Assembly (NCBI RefSeq): GCF_001039355.2
Contig: NW_019775746.1
Location: forward strand, 660,710-724,709
Length of the DNA: 64,000 nt
Direction of reading: 5' to 3'
Source of the DNA: Lingula anatina
Taxonomy: Eukaryota; Brachiopoda; Lingulata; Lingulida; Lingulidae
Shown here: piece after piece, positions 46,312 to 58,585 of the stretch
Layout of the letters: the number at the start of each line of letters is the position of its first letter
How positions within the stretch are numbered: position 1 is the first letter of the stretch
Notes under the pieces: model-generated
Databases searched by the model: none
The model's input: the letters and a program-made list of their open reading frames with translations, nothing else
What the model was told of the DNA's origin: nothing
Position numbers and translations under genes: made by a program

Positions 46312-48803
46312 GCTCTAGTACATCCGTCCCGATTTGCCAAGACAAACTACATTAAACATCAATTAAATGGGGATATCAAGTCCAGCATCTCATAAACGTG
46401 TACGTTATACTGACCACACCTTTTGCCCTGCCGCCTACCTAGAGCTAGCGCCGTGTAAACGTCCCTTCCGTTCCGAATTCCTCCGTCGAGGTAAACCTCA
46501 CATCGCCCCCTAACGGCACGCACCACATCCCAGAGCGCATTGATAGAGGCTGTAGTACCATCAAGTGTGCTGCAATAATTATGTAAATTTTGATAAAATC
46601 AAATTAACCGTTTGATGGGGCCCTTGCAATTTACCTTTACGCAGTTTTAGATTATCAATTAGAGCAATGCAATTAACATTGACCCTGCGCACAACTCACC
46701 GGCCACCGTGGTTGGATACATACACGCCATCCACACCATGGCGCACCGCAATTTCTGCGTCCTCTGGGGTTAAAATTCCCTTAAGAATGATTGGGAGACG
46801 TGTCACGTTTTTCAACCAATCAACATCGTCCCATGTGACTGTGTTGATTTGATGAACAGAGTCGGCTATGGTGCCACCAATTACTGGTCTGGGAAGATTG
46901 ACAAAGTCGATCGAAGCGGGGAATTCGAATTCCCCCCGTAAAGAAGAGTAAGATATCCGTCTGGAGGGTACATCGTCTATGGTTAGCACTATGGCCTGGT
47001 AACCTACAATGCACACTAAAAGTTTAAAGGTACACATGAACTGAGCGTCGGTGGAGCGTGTATTCCCAATAACGCATATAAACCACTTTTACTTACTTCT
47101 TACACGACTCAGATAAATTCTACATGTCAAGGGATAAACTAAATAAATCACTCGCTCAACCATAAAAGCTTTAAACTGCTCCTCTTTTAAATTTTTTGGT
47201 CATACATTTAACCTCCTTACCTGACCTATTTACATAAAACTGCCCCATTTATATACAGTATAGAAAGCTAGCAGAAAAATCCGTTCAAATGTCATATTTC
47301 GGGGAATATCAAACGATGTCTTTTGGTAACTCTCTTAGTTATACTATTTGGAACTGAATGCTGGCATTTGTGATATCTCGTAAAATTTAATTGAGGAAGT
47401 TTTCCACAAATAATATCGGCAATAACATTAACCTTACGTTAACTTTCCATACATCACCTCATCAAATAAGAAGGAAAAAAGGCATTTGCTTTACAACATC
47501 AGCAGTTTCAAAAAGATGCCATAGGTACTACAGGTCTTCTCGTGATAAAGAGCGTTTTTCTTTTTTTGTTTTATTTTTATTTTTTTTCTTTCTAATTCTT
47601 ACCAGCCGCTTCAACTCTCCTAATGTGCCTCAGCATGTCGTTCCTCGGCTTCACCATGTACACTTGCATCCAACGATGTCCGTTTGGAACCGCTTTGTGT
47701 ACAGCCTCCAACGGAGTGCCCGTGCCCTCAGCGAGGATCATGAGGGCGTTTTTGGCAGCGGCACCCAATGCTGTGCCTATCACTCCTTCTGGATGGAACC
47801 ATTTTTGGAAAGCAGTCGGGGCAATGCCTTGAAAGAAAACATCTTCGTAGTTCGTATCCCAAGGGTATACGTGCAATTAGATGTCTAGTAGACTGGGTTT
47901 TGGCACAAAAACATGTCATCTTCGAAAGTGGTTTGAGTTGAAGAAAAATGAGCATTTGACCTTGTACCAGTTGACATACTCGAAATTATTGAAAAGACAA
48001 CTATATTTAAAACAATTTTCAGTAATTGTTTCGCAAAGTCCGGTTTCAGGTTTTCATCAGTGTTTAGCATTGCCAACAAAGATCATTACTTCTCCCTTTA
48101 AAGTTTTGTAATGTACCAGCAGAAAAAAATCGAATTACAATTAAATTGAATTAACGTCATCACTATTACTGTCGTCACATAAGACATTCTGAATATGCAA
48201 AAACTATACAAATATTTAGGTACCATTATCAAAAACTTTTTCTACAAGATAAGTTTAAAACAGCACATTTCAATAATATTAATAGTGCATTAAAATATTG
48301 TTAAATATCAAAATGTATGCTTACTTTATGATATATATGGTAAACTTTACAGCAGATTTCAAACTCACCTATTGGGATATCGACTGCTTGTCCTTGAACA
48401 GTTGTACTTGTATCAATATGACTCACATCCCGCAGACGCCTTGGCCGCAGTCGAAATGTCTTGAAAGCATCGATATTCTCGTCGTATGTCTGCCTTCGCG
48501 TGGAAGCGCTTTCGATGTAATTGTAGGCGTGTGGGTGAAGATGATTTTTTGCGTAATCTTTGAAGTCGTACACGTTAACAAAACGACGGTTTGCCTATAG
48601 GGAAAGGCGTCATTGGTTATTTTTCGCTTTGAACCGAAAGAGTATAAAAGTTTAATTGAAAGGCATATTAATTTCTATATATATTTGGAATTACATATCT
48701 TTCTGCTACTATTTCGTTGATGGCATGTACTTACACTGCTGAGAGTACGAGTTGCCGTCATCAGTACAATCAGAACCAGCAAGGCAGCCATGGCGGAATA
48801 CAT
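45019..48803 (-). CDS. Secreted-type FMN-dependent 2-hydroxyacid oxidase (400 aa)
   Basis: Flavoenzyme oxidising 2-hydroxy acids (glycolate/lactate type) to 2-oxo acids with release of hydrogen peroxide. Seven coding exons in frame: 48735-48803, 48369-48594, 47603-47827, 46700-47003, 46439-46569, 45359-45481, 45019-45143. Family motifs in order: [35 protein letters not shown] (Q153, Y155), LTIDD (D183), LPIILKGIL (K248), VSNHGGR (H272, R275), [24 protein letters not shown] and a DISPSYV tail. So the FMN-binding and catalytic residues are present. Odd points: residues 1-23 look like a signal peptide ([14 protein letters not shown]); the C-terminus ends NFVG, not a PTS1-type SKL; and the usual SxWA loop reads LAEGTGTP at 130-137. 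I infer export or an ER location. The start at 48803 is the first Met; M5 is an alternative. Confidence 0.9.
45766..46091. repeat. Left arm of a 330-bp inverted repeat flanking oxidase exons 4-5
   Basis: Lies in intron 5 of the oxidase gene. It aligns over its whole length, roughly 75-80 percent by eye, with the reverse complement of 47041-47370. Shared blocks include AAATGCCAGCAT, GTATAACTAAGAGA, GAACGGATTTT, AGTTTATCCCTTG and CACGCTCCAC. It is probably a dispersed repeat inserted twice in opposite orientation. Confidence 0.7.
46273..46311. repeat. (ATT)n microsatellite
   Basis: About 13 ATT units in intron 5 of the oxidase gene. Confidence 0.9.
47041..47370. repeat. Right arm of a 330-bp inverted repeat flanking oxidase exons 4-5
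   Basis: Lies in intron 3 of the oxidase gene and is the reverse complement of the copy at 45766-46091. The two arms enclose exons 4 (46700-47003) and 5 (46439-46569). Confidence 0.7.
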
Positions 48804-49282
48804 AGGACCGCCTCAGTGGCTGTCTGCAGACGAATGCAGACACCCAAATGTTAGACATCTCTTAATCTAAACTTACATGGCATTTACGTACATATACGAT
48901 CAATTTTTCGACCTTTTGCTGCTTACGTGCTTATATCAGTTGTAGTAATAGTAGAAGTTATAATTTATAACCGCGAATGTGTGGCAACATGAACAACAAA
49001 AAGTAATGCACAATCAAAAAAGCAGACAAACATACATGGAGCGTATTACCCGGTGCTGCTGATAAATACATTACACATGTAGATACTTGGAGTACGCTTT
49101 GTGTATGTCTCAGGCTCAGTCCTAATCTTGTTTAATTCAAAAGTGGCCCAGACCACAGCCCAATAAGGACTTGGCCCAGACCACATCCCAATTGTGTCTT
49201 TGCATTGTTAACAGCATAATGGGCAAGTTATTTCACTACCTGTGATTTGTAAAATTCATCTGAGGATGATATTTTTTAAGTT

Positions 49283-49706
49283 GTTTAATGTTTAAAGAAA
49301 AGGCATGAATATTGATTTAGTAACACTGACTAAAGAAATTTTAAATTAAAGGCCAGCTGACATTTGTTAGTGTGTTATTTAATTATTTTAATTATGTAGG
49401 TTTTGTAGAGATTATAAGAAAAAGTCTGCCCATTTATATTTTGTTGACCTTTTTGGAAAATATCTGCATTTTCTTAAGGATAAATTACAAAGAAAAGAGT
49501 TAATAAATAGCACAACTTTGCTATATTTGCAAACATATCTATTTAGTAAGCAATCACCTTGAAGAGGAACTTCTTATATTTAGGCACATATTATAATACT
49601 TACACGTGCGGCAAATGGAATATAGTAGTATTCATCTGAGGATAAATTTTTAAGATGTTACTAAATCAATCTTCATACCTTTTTCTTTCAAACATTAAAC
49701 AATTCC
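49283..49706. repeat. Inverted-repeat pair, arms of about 45 bp
   Basis: TTGTTTAATGTTTAAAGAAA near 49283 is the reverse complement of the segment ending near 49706, and pairing extends through TGATTTAGTAACA. Each arm also lies next to a direct TTCATCTGAGGAT motif (near 49256 and 49630). The spacer is about 320 bp. It may be a MITE; no superfamily assigned. Confidence 0.5.
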
Positions 49707-50030
49707 CATACGAAATTGAAAGGGTCATCTATAAATGTAAATCCATCAAGTTATGACAGGCGCTCTTCAACCGCAGTACAGTTTTGACAGCCATCATATA
49801 CACAGCCTCTACATTGCTTCAACAATTCCCAAGCCAAGACTCACAGCTGTATAAGATCGCAGGTAAAAAATGCCACTATAAACCCTTTTCTTTTGGCCCA
49901 TAAAGAAAAAAAACTTTTTTGTTCACAAATGCAACAAATTTCCACACATAGCACAACCTCAAGAGATCTTGAGTGCATTAAAACCTGCCAATGCATTTTG
50001 ATTCAGTTCAAAAATAGCATGTGTGTCCAG

Positions 50031-50068
<38 letters not shown>

Positions 50069-50069
50069 G
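50031..50069. repeat. (ATT)n microsatellite
   Basis: About 13 uninterrupted ATT units. Confidence 0.9.
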
Positions 50070-51683
50070 CAGAGGAAAGTCCGCAATCATGCCATTTGAA
50101 GAGAGGTAGGGCACTATACGATCACGGATCCTAAGCATTGGGCTATTTTAACATGGACATGGAACTCTTATAGCCCGTCGATGACCTGTGCAGATATGTG
50201 TAATTAGCTCATTAATGTGGTCCGCTGTTTCACGTTGCTAGCTGATTTTTTAAACAATGCTGCAGCTCAAAGAAAAATATGATACTAACCACAATTTATT
50301 TTATTTACATAGACGAACGATGGTTGTGTGTAGTCGCGCAGATGATTAGACAAGCGGCTTGGGAAATGATGACAATTAACGCTGTCGTTCTGCGGCTTCA
50401 GGATAGAAAAAGGTGGCATTTTAAGGCTGTCACTCATCACTACAAACAAGGCCAACTTAACTTACTTCACTTACCCAAACTGTTTTACGCTTAGCATTGT
50501 GTCCTATTGAGTTTACCCTTTAATTATGTTTTACGTATATTACGCAAGGTTAGGGTTTTTAATCCATATCCGTCTTCCCACTAAAACTGTATAACTCTAA
50601 GTTTCCCTTCACTGACACTGGGTTTACAGTATGTTTGTTTACTGCACTGTAATGCCGGGTATCGTGTCGATTAAAAAGGTTAATTTAAAGCATTTTTGAT
50701 AATCTTTTCCATCCAAATTTTAAATAAGACCATTTTCTTCATTTTTTGGATGTTCAAAATATACATGTGCATCGTAACTTTTCTATATTTGAATTTACGA
50801 GTCAAAACAAGTCACTTACACTAAATACGCATCTAATTTTTTTCCTCGCATCGTCTATGATTATTTATGATGATTGCTCTTTGGCATGTTAGAAATGAAT
50901 AACAAAGAAACAGAAACAAAAAAACACTTCTAAAAAGTTGGACGGCGTTTAAAGTTTGGTATGCTATTGTTCAAGCACGTTGTTCATTCATTTCACGTGT
51001 GTCGCGTGCTGAAAACAATGCATAACCCAGGGGTCTTACTGTCTGTAAAAGCAAGATGTTTCGCCATCTTAACGTGTGAATAACATTCATAATCCATCAT
51101 TCTTAAACAAATTAAGGTTCATTTGCCAATTTTAATTATTGAAATAGGTATGGAAAAATTTACTGAAATTTGCCGGCAAATATTTCGTCTATTGACAGTC
51201 AGACTTCATCAAGAATGTGCACTTCAGGAAATTTTAAATGAAATGTTTCTGTTTATTGAAAACACAAAGCTAAGGAAACTGTTCAACTTCATCATGCATC
51301 AAATGTTCTCTTAACTGATTTGTGTCAACGGAACATTGTTTATCAACATCAACGATTGACAAACAGTTAATTAAAACCGTCAGTTTCTTACTTTACCATT
51401 GTAAATGAAGGTATAGATGTACTTAGTAGTATCTGCATATATTCCGAACTTTATCATCGTAAATAATTTCATAGCACAATAAATCACATACACTTTTATT
51501 CATATATTTGATTATTCTACGAAAAAAATAATATTAGTTGTTTAGCTAGCAGTGCAAAAAGACAGTATTAACAGACATCTGAAATTTTACGTCTTTGATA
51601 TGTATGAAAACTCTATGGAAATAATGGATTAATTGGCCAGAATAATCTTACCAATATCGGTTTTGACTTGTTAGACCGTGGAA

Positions 51684-52375
51684 TACACGTGGGATACACG
51701 TTGCAGCTCAACGTTACCTATAACGTGGCAGCAACGTTACTTTGAACGTGGATTTCACTTAAACTTGTAAGAGGTTTGAACGTGTAATCCACGTTGCACC
51801 CCCACGTTACCTTTAACGTGGCAACAACGTTACTCTGAACGTGGATTCCACGTAAATTGTAACCGTTTTTTACGTGGAATACACGTTTCACCCCAACGTT
51901 ACATATTACGTGGCAGCAACGTTACTTTGAACGTGGATTTCACTTAAACTTGTAAGAGGTTTGAACGTGTAATCCACGTTGCACCCCCACGTTACCTTTA
52001 ACGTGGCAACAACGTTACTCTGAACGTGGATTCCACGTAAATTGTAACCGTTTTTACGTGGAATACACGTTTCACCCCAACGTTACATATTACGTGGCAG
52101 CAACGTTACTTTGAACGTGGATTCCACGAAAATTTGTAAGAGGTTTGAACGTGGAATCCACGTTGCACCCCCCCCCTCCCCCCCCGTTACCTTTAACGTG
52201 GCAGCAACGTTACTATGAACGTGGATCCCACGTAAATTTGTAACCGTTTTTACGTGGAATACACGTTTCACCCCCACTTACATATAACGTGGCAGCAACG
52301 TTACCTTGAACGTGGCTTCCACGTAAATTTGAAACCGTTTTTTTACGGGGAATACACGTTTCATCCCAACGTGAT
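51684..52375. repeat. 185-bp minisatellite rich in AACGT
   Basis: Nearly four tandem units. GTAAGAGGTTTGAACGTG recurs at 51767 and 51952, and a near copy at 52136, giving a period of 184-185 bp. Each unit splits into two related halves of about 92 bp built around AACGTGG, CCACGTT and AACGTTAC. The first units are nearly identical and the right-hand ones more diverged, with a C-rich insertion near 52167-52188. Confidence 0.85.
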
Positions 52376-53082
52376 CATTATTTGTTGTCCGTACTCTTAA
52401 CCATAACCTTTTATTGTTTTTACATAACAAGGATGGCGACACAGTTTGTATATCTCTATATGCATGTGCAAACAAATTTATATGGATAAACATCTCATTT
52501 ACCATAATTGTCTCAGATAAAGTTGTTACCCCGTAATGTTAGTGTAGTTGCTTTTCATTCGTACACCTCCGTATCGAGAAAAAAAGAATGACAGAAATGG
52601 TAGTCCTAGGAGTGGAAGTCCAGGGCCCTATATGATAAGTATAGGTTAGGGTAAGTCGGAGTATTGGGGTTAGTATATGGGGCGCATGACACCTGAACAA
52701 AGTAATGGGGAATGGGCTACGGTTTCTAGAGAACTGCCATTCCTGCCTCGCCGGCCCAAGCTATTTGTGATTAATTTGCTGTGTAAGAAGTTCGTTGAAA
52801 AATTATGAAGTATTTGACAAAAATACAACTTACAAACATCTGAAAGTTCGCTGTTCACTTCAGGTGTTTTTTTCGTTCGTTTATCGATAGCGGTATGATC
52901 ATAATGAAGATACACAATATGTGTCCAGCTGTGGGTATTTATCCGTCAGTGTCACACAACAGGTGCTTTTTGCTTCCTCTTGGAACGATTCAAAGGACAA
53001 GATGTATTACCCAGTACCAGAAAAGCCTCACAATGCATTGTGCAATTAGAAAGAAAATCTGCGGATCGAGTGAGAAAAAGTC

Positions 53083-53184
53083 TGTGTGTGTGTGTGCGTG
53101 TGTGTGTGTGTGTGTGTGTATGTATGCATGCGCGCGTGGACATGTGTGTGTGTATGTGTGTGTGTGTGTGTTTGTGTTCGTGCA

Positions 53185-53241
<57 letters not shown>
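53083..53241. repeat. (TG)n/(GA)n microsatellite
   Basis: Interrupted TG runs of about 110 bp followed by about 19 GA units. Open frames across it are low-complexity artefacts. Confidence 0.9.
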
Positions 53242-53242
<1 letters not shown>

Positions 53243-54978
53243 ACGGGTTCCTCAAAGCATACTCATCAAATACACGAAAAGATACCTGTAAAGTAAGAAA
53301 AACATATCAATCTAACGGTGAGGCACGTAATACCGACCTCACATATTTTACCTGAACTGCACTCTAAACAGTTTACCTTTATATTTGCTATCTAAATTGT
53401 GAATCTAGCTATCCTCCCCCCAGCTGTTCCCCGATGACTTATGTCTCCGCGTCTTATGCCTTCACGTGAGTCAACTCCCCACAGTTACGCTTTAAGTCAT
53501 AAGTGAAGACCTCTTAATCGTAAGGCTTCGTAAGGCAGTATATTCCCTGGTTAAAAGTACACCTCTTCAACTTTTGATAAAACCTTTTTGTCATGAATTG
53601 CTCTGACTCACTCCTAAAGGTACAAAGATGTCGATATTGGTAGAGTAATACCTTACTAGATGTTTTGTTGCTGTTGCGGGTCTTTTCGCAAAAAAAAAAA
53701 AACTGACGCTCTGATACACGTCAATGAAACACACAGTGTGTGTGACAGCGCTGACTTATCTCAATAAATGAGCTGTTTTATACAGTGCTTTGCCAACCCC
53801 AAATGTGTAAAGAAATCAACAGCAATTAAGTGATATACAGGTAAAATAATGTTATGATTATATAAAGATAGTAACAGTAGGATAGTAATGTATTTAATAT
53901 TATACAAAATATGTGTCAATAACCTCTCAGACTGTCACATTTGCCATAATTGTGATATTTCAATTTTAAATACAAATATTGAAAGATGTCTCAATTTAAT
54001 CAAGACACGTTAAGTACAAGGTACACTGTATTGAAAGTCAATAACAGTGAGGCTCTTCTGTTAGGCATTACAGGTACAAATTGAAATTTAAATTAAAATG
54101 AAGTGATTACGTGATAACAAATTGTTCATTCTTTAGAAACCAACAACTGAGATTAACTTGCTGCCTTAAATGCCGCTCACAGAATTTTAATTGCATCACT
54201 TCCTCAAAGAAACCAACAATTTTTTTTTCTGAAATAACTCCTTACCGGTTATAAAAATCAGGGTTCACTTCTGACTCTACGTCATCAAAATCCCTCTATC
54301 TACCTCACTGTGTGCAACGGAGAAGATCAGTTTGATATCTTCTAAGTTTTTACTCTAGGAAAAATAGATTGTTGCTACAGTAAATACTACCTGGTTATTT
54401 GAGGTAACCAGATTTGTCTTCATGTTAGAAGGACAAAGCGTATTAATGCCCATACGGGAACTATATGTAACACCATTTATGATATTGTAACGGTCGCCGG
54501 GTTTTCGTTTTTTTTTTAAATTTGTCAAAAGATCTATTTTGACAATGTCGTAGAGGATACGGAGGCCATGAATCTATAAGATTTGTACGATTTGGTGGGG
54601 GGGATGGGGGGGGGGGGCAAACTCTTGCCTCCGCGCGGATGCCGCACGAGAAGGGATATGCAGGCAATACATGTACACACCTTTGGGCATTTTATTCTAA
54701 ATCAGGGATTTTGGTGGGGAAACATTTACGATTTCCCTCTGCGTGTTTGGCAAATAATGCACTGCTAGCCCCTACCCCAATATACTGGTACAAACGGCAC
54801 CGCCGTCGCATGACCAATGTAGCCTGCGCCCAATACATCATAAATGTCATAAACACCTGTTTGTCAACCTGTTTCATTCCCATGTCAAGGCTGTGCTGAA
54901 CATTATTATAAATCACCACCATTAATCTAATCTATAATGTTGTGAGGTACGTATGTCTTAGATATAAATTTGCTCACA

Positions 54979-54992
54979 CAAACTCTCTCTCT

Positions 54993-55043
<51 letters not shown>

Positions 55044-56403
55044 GCACACAGTTTTTAGGAAAGATAGCGCTGTATGATAGCGTATTGAATTGTACATAGC
55101 ACTTCCAATGTTTCCTCCCTATTTACATATATATATATATATATATATATCCCCGTGTGTATACTTATGATAACATTTTAATAAAACTGCCATGACGTGA
55201 GTCAATAACTTAAATTTAATAAGTGACATACGGTATTTCAAATGATCATAAATGCACGATTTGTTTTACTATGCTAAGCCCCTCTAACCCGAGGTAATCC
55301 TTCATTATTCTTTTGCACGCCATGGGTGTTTTCACTGTTATACAAGAAATTTTCAAACTGAACAATTTCCCTCATATATTATCGCTGAGAATCTAGTATC
55401 TAACCGTCTTTATGGCTAAGTCAGTAATGGCCTGATTTTAGAAAGCTTTTATTACAATTGAATTATAGTTTAATAACGAGATACCCATCTGTCGATATTT
55501 TACGGTTTACTTTTCCAGTTGTTTACATCATGACGTTGGCCATTATGCCGTGTTGTCCTTGAACTGTTCGGAGATAATGGGGTCACTTAATTTTATGCCA
55601 AACATTAACTTACACACACGCTCTTTTGCCTATCGTTAGATTTTACAAACGATGACTTGTCAGTTTTTTTCATAACCGTCCCTAATTTGCATAGCTGTTG
55701 TGATTCGAATAGAAACTGTTTAAAATAAAAGTAGCATTGTCTGAGTGTCCAATTACCAATTGACGTCGTAGTCTCTGGCTTAGTCTCTTTTCTTTTTTTC
55801 TTTTTTTTACAAAATATCATTGTTCATTTTATTCAATCTTTCCTAAATGACTCCTGCATGCTAACCAGCCATCCCACTACAAAACTGTTATTCGAATACA
55901 CATGAAGAGATTGGTACGCATATGCCTGTGCTATGGCTGTCAGTGGCTCGCCAGACTTTCTTTTATATGTGATTTTTCAACATTTGGCATCTTACACTAG
56001 ATTTTATTCCTAATTTTGGATCACTGTTGACAATTTTGCTTGTTTATAATTGTTTATGAGAATAAGGCGAAAAAAGTTACACATCAAAGAGTTTAGACAG
56101 GAAATTCCCTAATTTGCTAAATTTTAGTTGATGATTTCCGTCAGTTTTACCCAAGCAGTTTCAAAATGTCTGATTAAACACAATTTCAACTGGATACATG
56201 ATTATACAGACGCAGAAGTACTTTGTACTAGAGGGGCCAGTTAATTAACCTATATAACAAAAGGTTATCAATATCGATAAACAAGCGGGTGTGAAATATC
56301 TCTATTACAGGAAGTTGCTATTCTTTAGCCGTGGCTTGGAAAGGATTAAAAGTGATATGAGAAGTTACATGTGGTATTTAGTATTTAGGNTACTTCTCTC
56401 TCT

Positions 56404-56455
<52 letters not shown>

Positions 56456-57795
56456 GTTTTTAGGAAAGATAGCGCTGTATAATAGCGTATTGAATTGTAC
56501 ATAGCACTTCCAATGTTTCCTCCCTATTTACATATATATATATATATATATATACCCCCGTGTGTATACTTATGATAACATTTTAATAAAACTGCCATGA
56601 CGTGAGTCAAAAACTTAAATTTAATAAGTGACATACGGTATTTCAAATGATCATAAATGCACGATTTGTTTTACTATGCTAAGCCCCTCTAACCCGAGGT
56701 AATCCTTCATTATTCTTTTGCACGCCATGGGTGTTTTCACTGTTATACAAGAAATTTTCAAACTGAACAATTTCCCTCATATATTATCGCTGAGAATCTA
56801 GTATCTAACCGTCTTTATGGCTAAGTCAGTAATGGCCTGATTTTAGAAAGCTTTTATTACAATTGAATTATAGTTTAATAACGAGATACCCATCTGTCGA
56901 TATTTTACGGTTTACTTTTCCAGTTGTTTACATCATGACGTTGGCCATTATGCCGTGTTGTCCTTGAACTGTTCGGAGATAATGGGGTCACTTAATTTTA
57001 TGCCAAACATTAACTTACACACACGCTCTTTTGCCTATCGTTAGATTTTACAAACGATGACTTGTCAGTTTTTTTCATAACCGTCCCTAATTTGCATAGC
57101 TGTTGTGATTCGAATAGAAACTGTTTAAAATAAAAGTAGCATTGTCTGAGTGTCCAATTACCAATTGACGTCGTAGTCTCTGGCTTAGTCTCTTTTCTTT
57201 TTTTTTTTTTTTTTTACAAAATATCATTGTTCATTTTTTCAATCTTTCCTAAATGACTCCTGCATGCTAACCAGCCATCCCACTACAAAACTGTTATTCG
57301 AATACACATGAAGAGTTTGGTACGCATATGCCTGTGCTATGGCTGTCAGTGGCGCGCCAGACTTTCTTTTATATGTGATTTTTCAACATTTGGCATCTTA
57401 CACTAGATTTTATTCCTAATTTTGGATCACTGTTGACAGTTTTGCTTGTTTATAATTGTTTATGAGAATAACGCGAAAAAAGTTACACATCAAAGAGTTT
57501 AGACAGGAAATTCCCTAATTTGCTAAATTTTAGTTGATGATTTCCGTCAGTTTTACCCAAGCAGTTTCAAAATGTCTGATTAAACACAATTTCAACTGGA
57601 TACATGATTATACAGACGCAGAAGTACTTTGTACTAGAGGGGCCAGTTAATTAACCTATATAACAAAAGGTTATCAATATCGATAAACAAGCGGGTGTGA
57701 AATATCTCTATTACAGGAAGTTGCTATTCTTTAGCCGTGGCTTGGAAAGGATTAAAAGTGATATGAGAAGTTACATGTGGTATTTAGTATTTAGG
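54979..57795. repeat. 1.4-kb direct repeat around a single N (assembly overlap)
   Basis: About 54979-56389 and 56391-57795 are nearly identical, differing mainly in microsatellite and homopolymer length and a few bases. The left contig ends at the point that corresponds to the end of the right copy, and the right contig begins at the point that corresponds to the start of the left copy. Each copy holds a (CT)n/(CA)n tract and an (AT)n tract. Counted once, the locus is about 1.4 kb shorter. Confidence 0.85.
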
Positions 57796-58510
57796 GAAGT
57801 AAGGCTTTAAACAACATTTGCCGAAAATAATATTGAGACAATTTTAAACCTTTAACTTTCAGACATCAGTCACATTGAATAAATCCTTTAGTGTCAGGGT
57901 AAAAGCTTTCACAGGTACTCTTTCCAAAAGTTTGCGTAGGAAGTGAAAAGTTTCAAATTGCCTCAACATGATCGACAATACTACGCAGCTTAGCTTCCAT
58001 CATAATATATATGAAAAAAAAATCATTTTAATTTGCTCTTTTTCCCACCCAAATTACTTTGGATAAAACTTGTTTTGTTGTAATTTTCCTTTTCAAATGC
58101 AGGTCTTGATGTGATCGCGGATATAACGTTAACGCGGCACGATTCTTCACGATTGATAGTCGTGTTCACAATTACAGCACTGTCGTGTTATACGTATGCT
58201 CATGCAACACAGGTTTCTGCAGGGACTGTGTATGATTAGGCGTAAAAAGTAAAGAGTTCAAATAACCTTTTCACTTTATTTTGTACATATATTTTCAAAA
58301 CAAAAAAAACGAAACAAAATTCTGAGGGAGACACATTAGTAGTTTCCTTGCAAATTGATTCTGATGTACGCAAGATCAATGAAAGGATTTTTTTCTTGAT
58401 AAAGCAAATTTTCAGAAGAACAATAAAGCACTGTCAATATGACAGGCAGACAAATGGCGATTATCTTACGAAGGGTTACGTCGTGACCCTAGTTGTGGGG
58501 GGTAAGGGAC

Positions 58511-58518
58511 TATAAAAG
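58511..58518 (+). promoter_or_regulatory. TATA box of GY-1
   Basis: TATAAAAG, 75 bp upstream of the start codon at 58586. GY-2 has the same box at almost the same distance (76 bp). Confidence 0.7.
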
Positions 58519-58585
58519 ACCTCAATCCCTAAGTAGGAACTATCTGTTAGATCTTTAGCGCTCCTTAGCCGAGAATTCTTCGATC

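Larger units (their letters stand above)
48804..58585. other. Intergenic region with repeats, no gene seen
   Basis: About 9.8 kb, about 1.4 kb of it repeated at the N junction. It separates the minus-strand oxidase from the plus-strand Gly/Tyr-rich genes, so it is a divergent upstream region for both. It contains microsatellites, an inverted repeat (49283-49706) and the 185-bp minisatellite. Open frames are short and without family signatures. Confidence 0.55.

Noticed and set aside
47391-47888. 165-codon plus-strand open frame
   Set aside because: Antisense shadow of oxidase exon 3 joined to intronic sequence.
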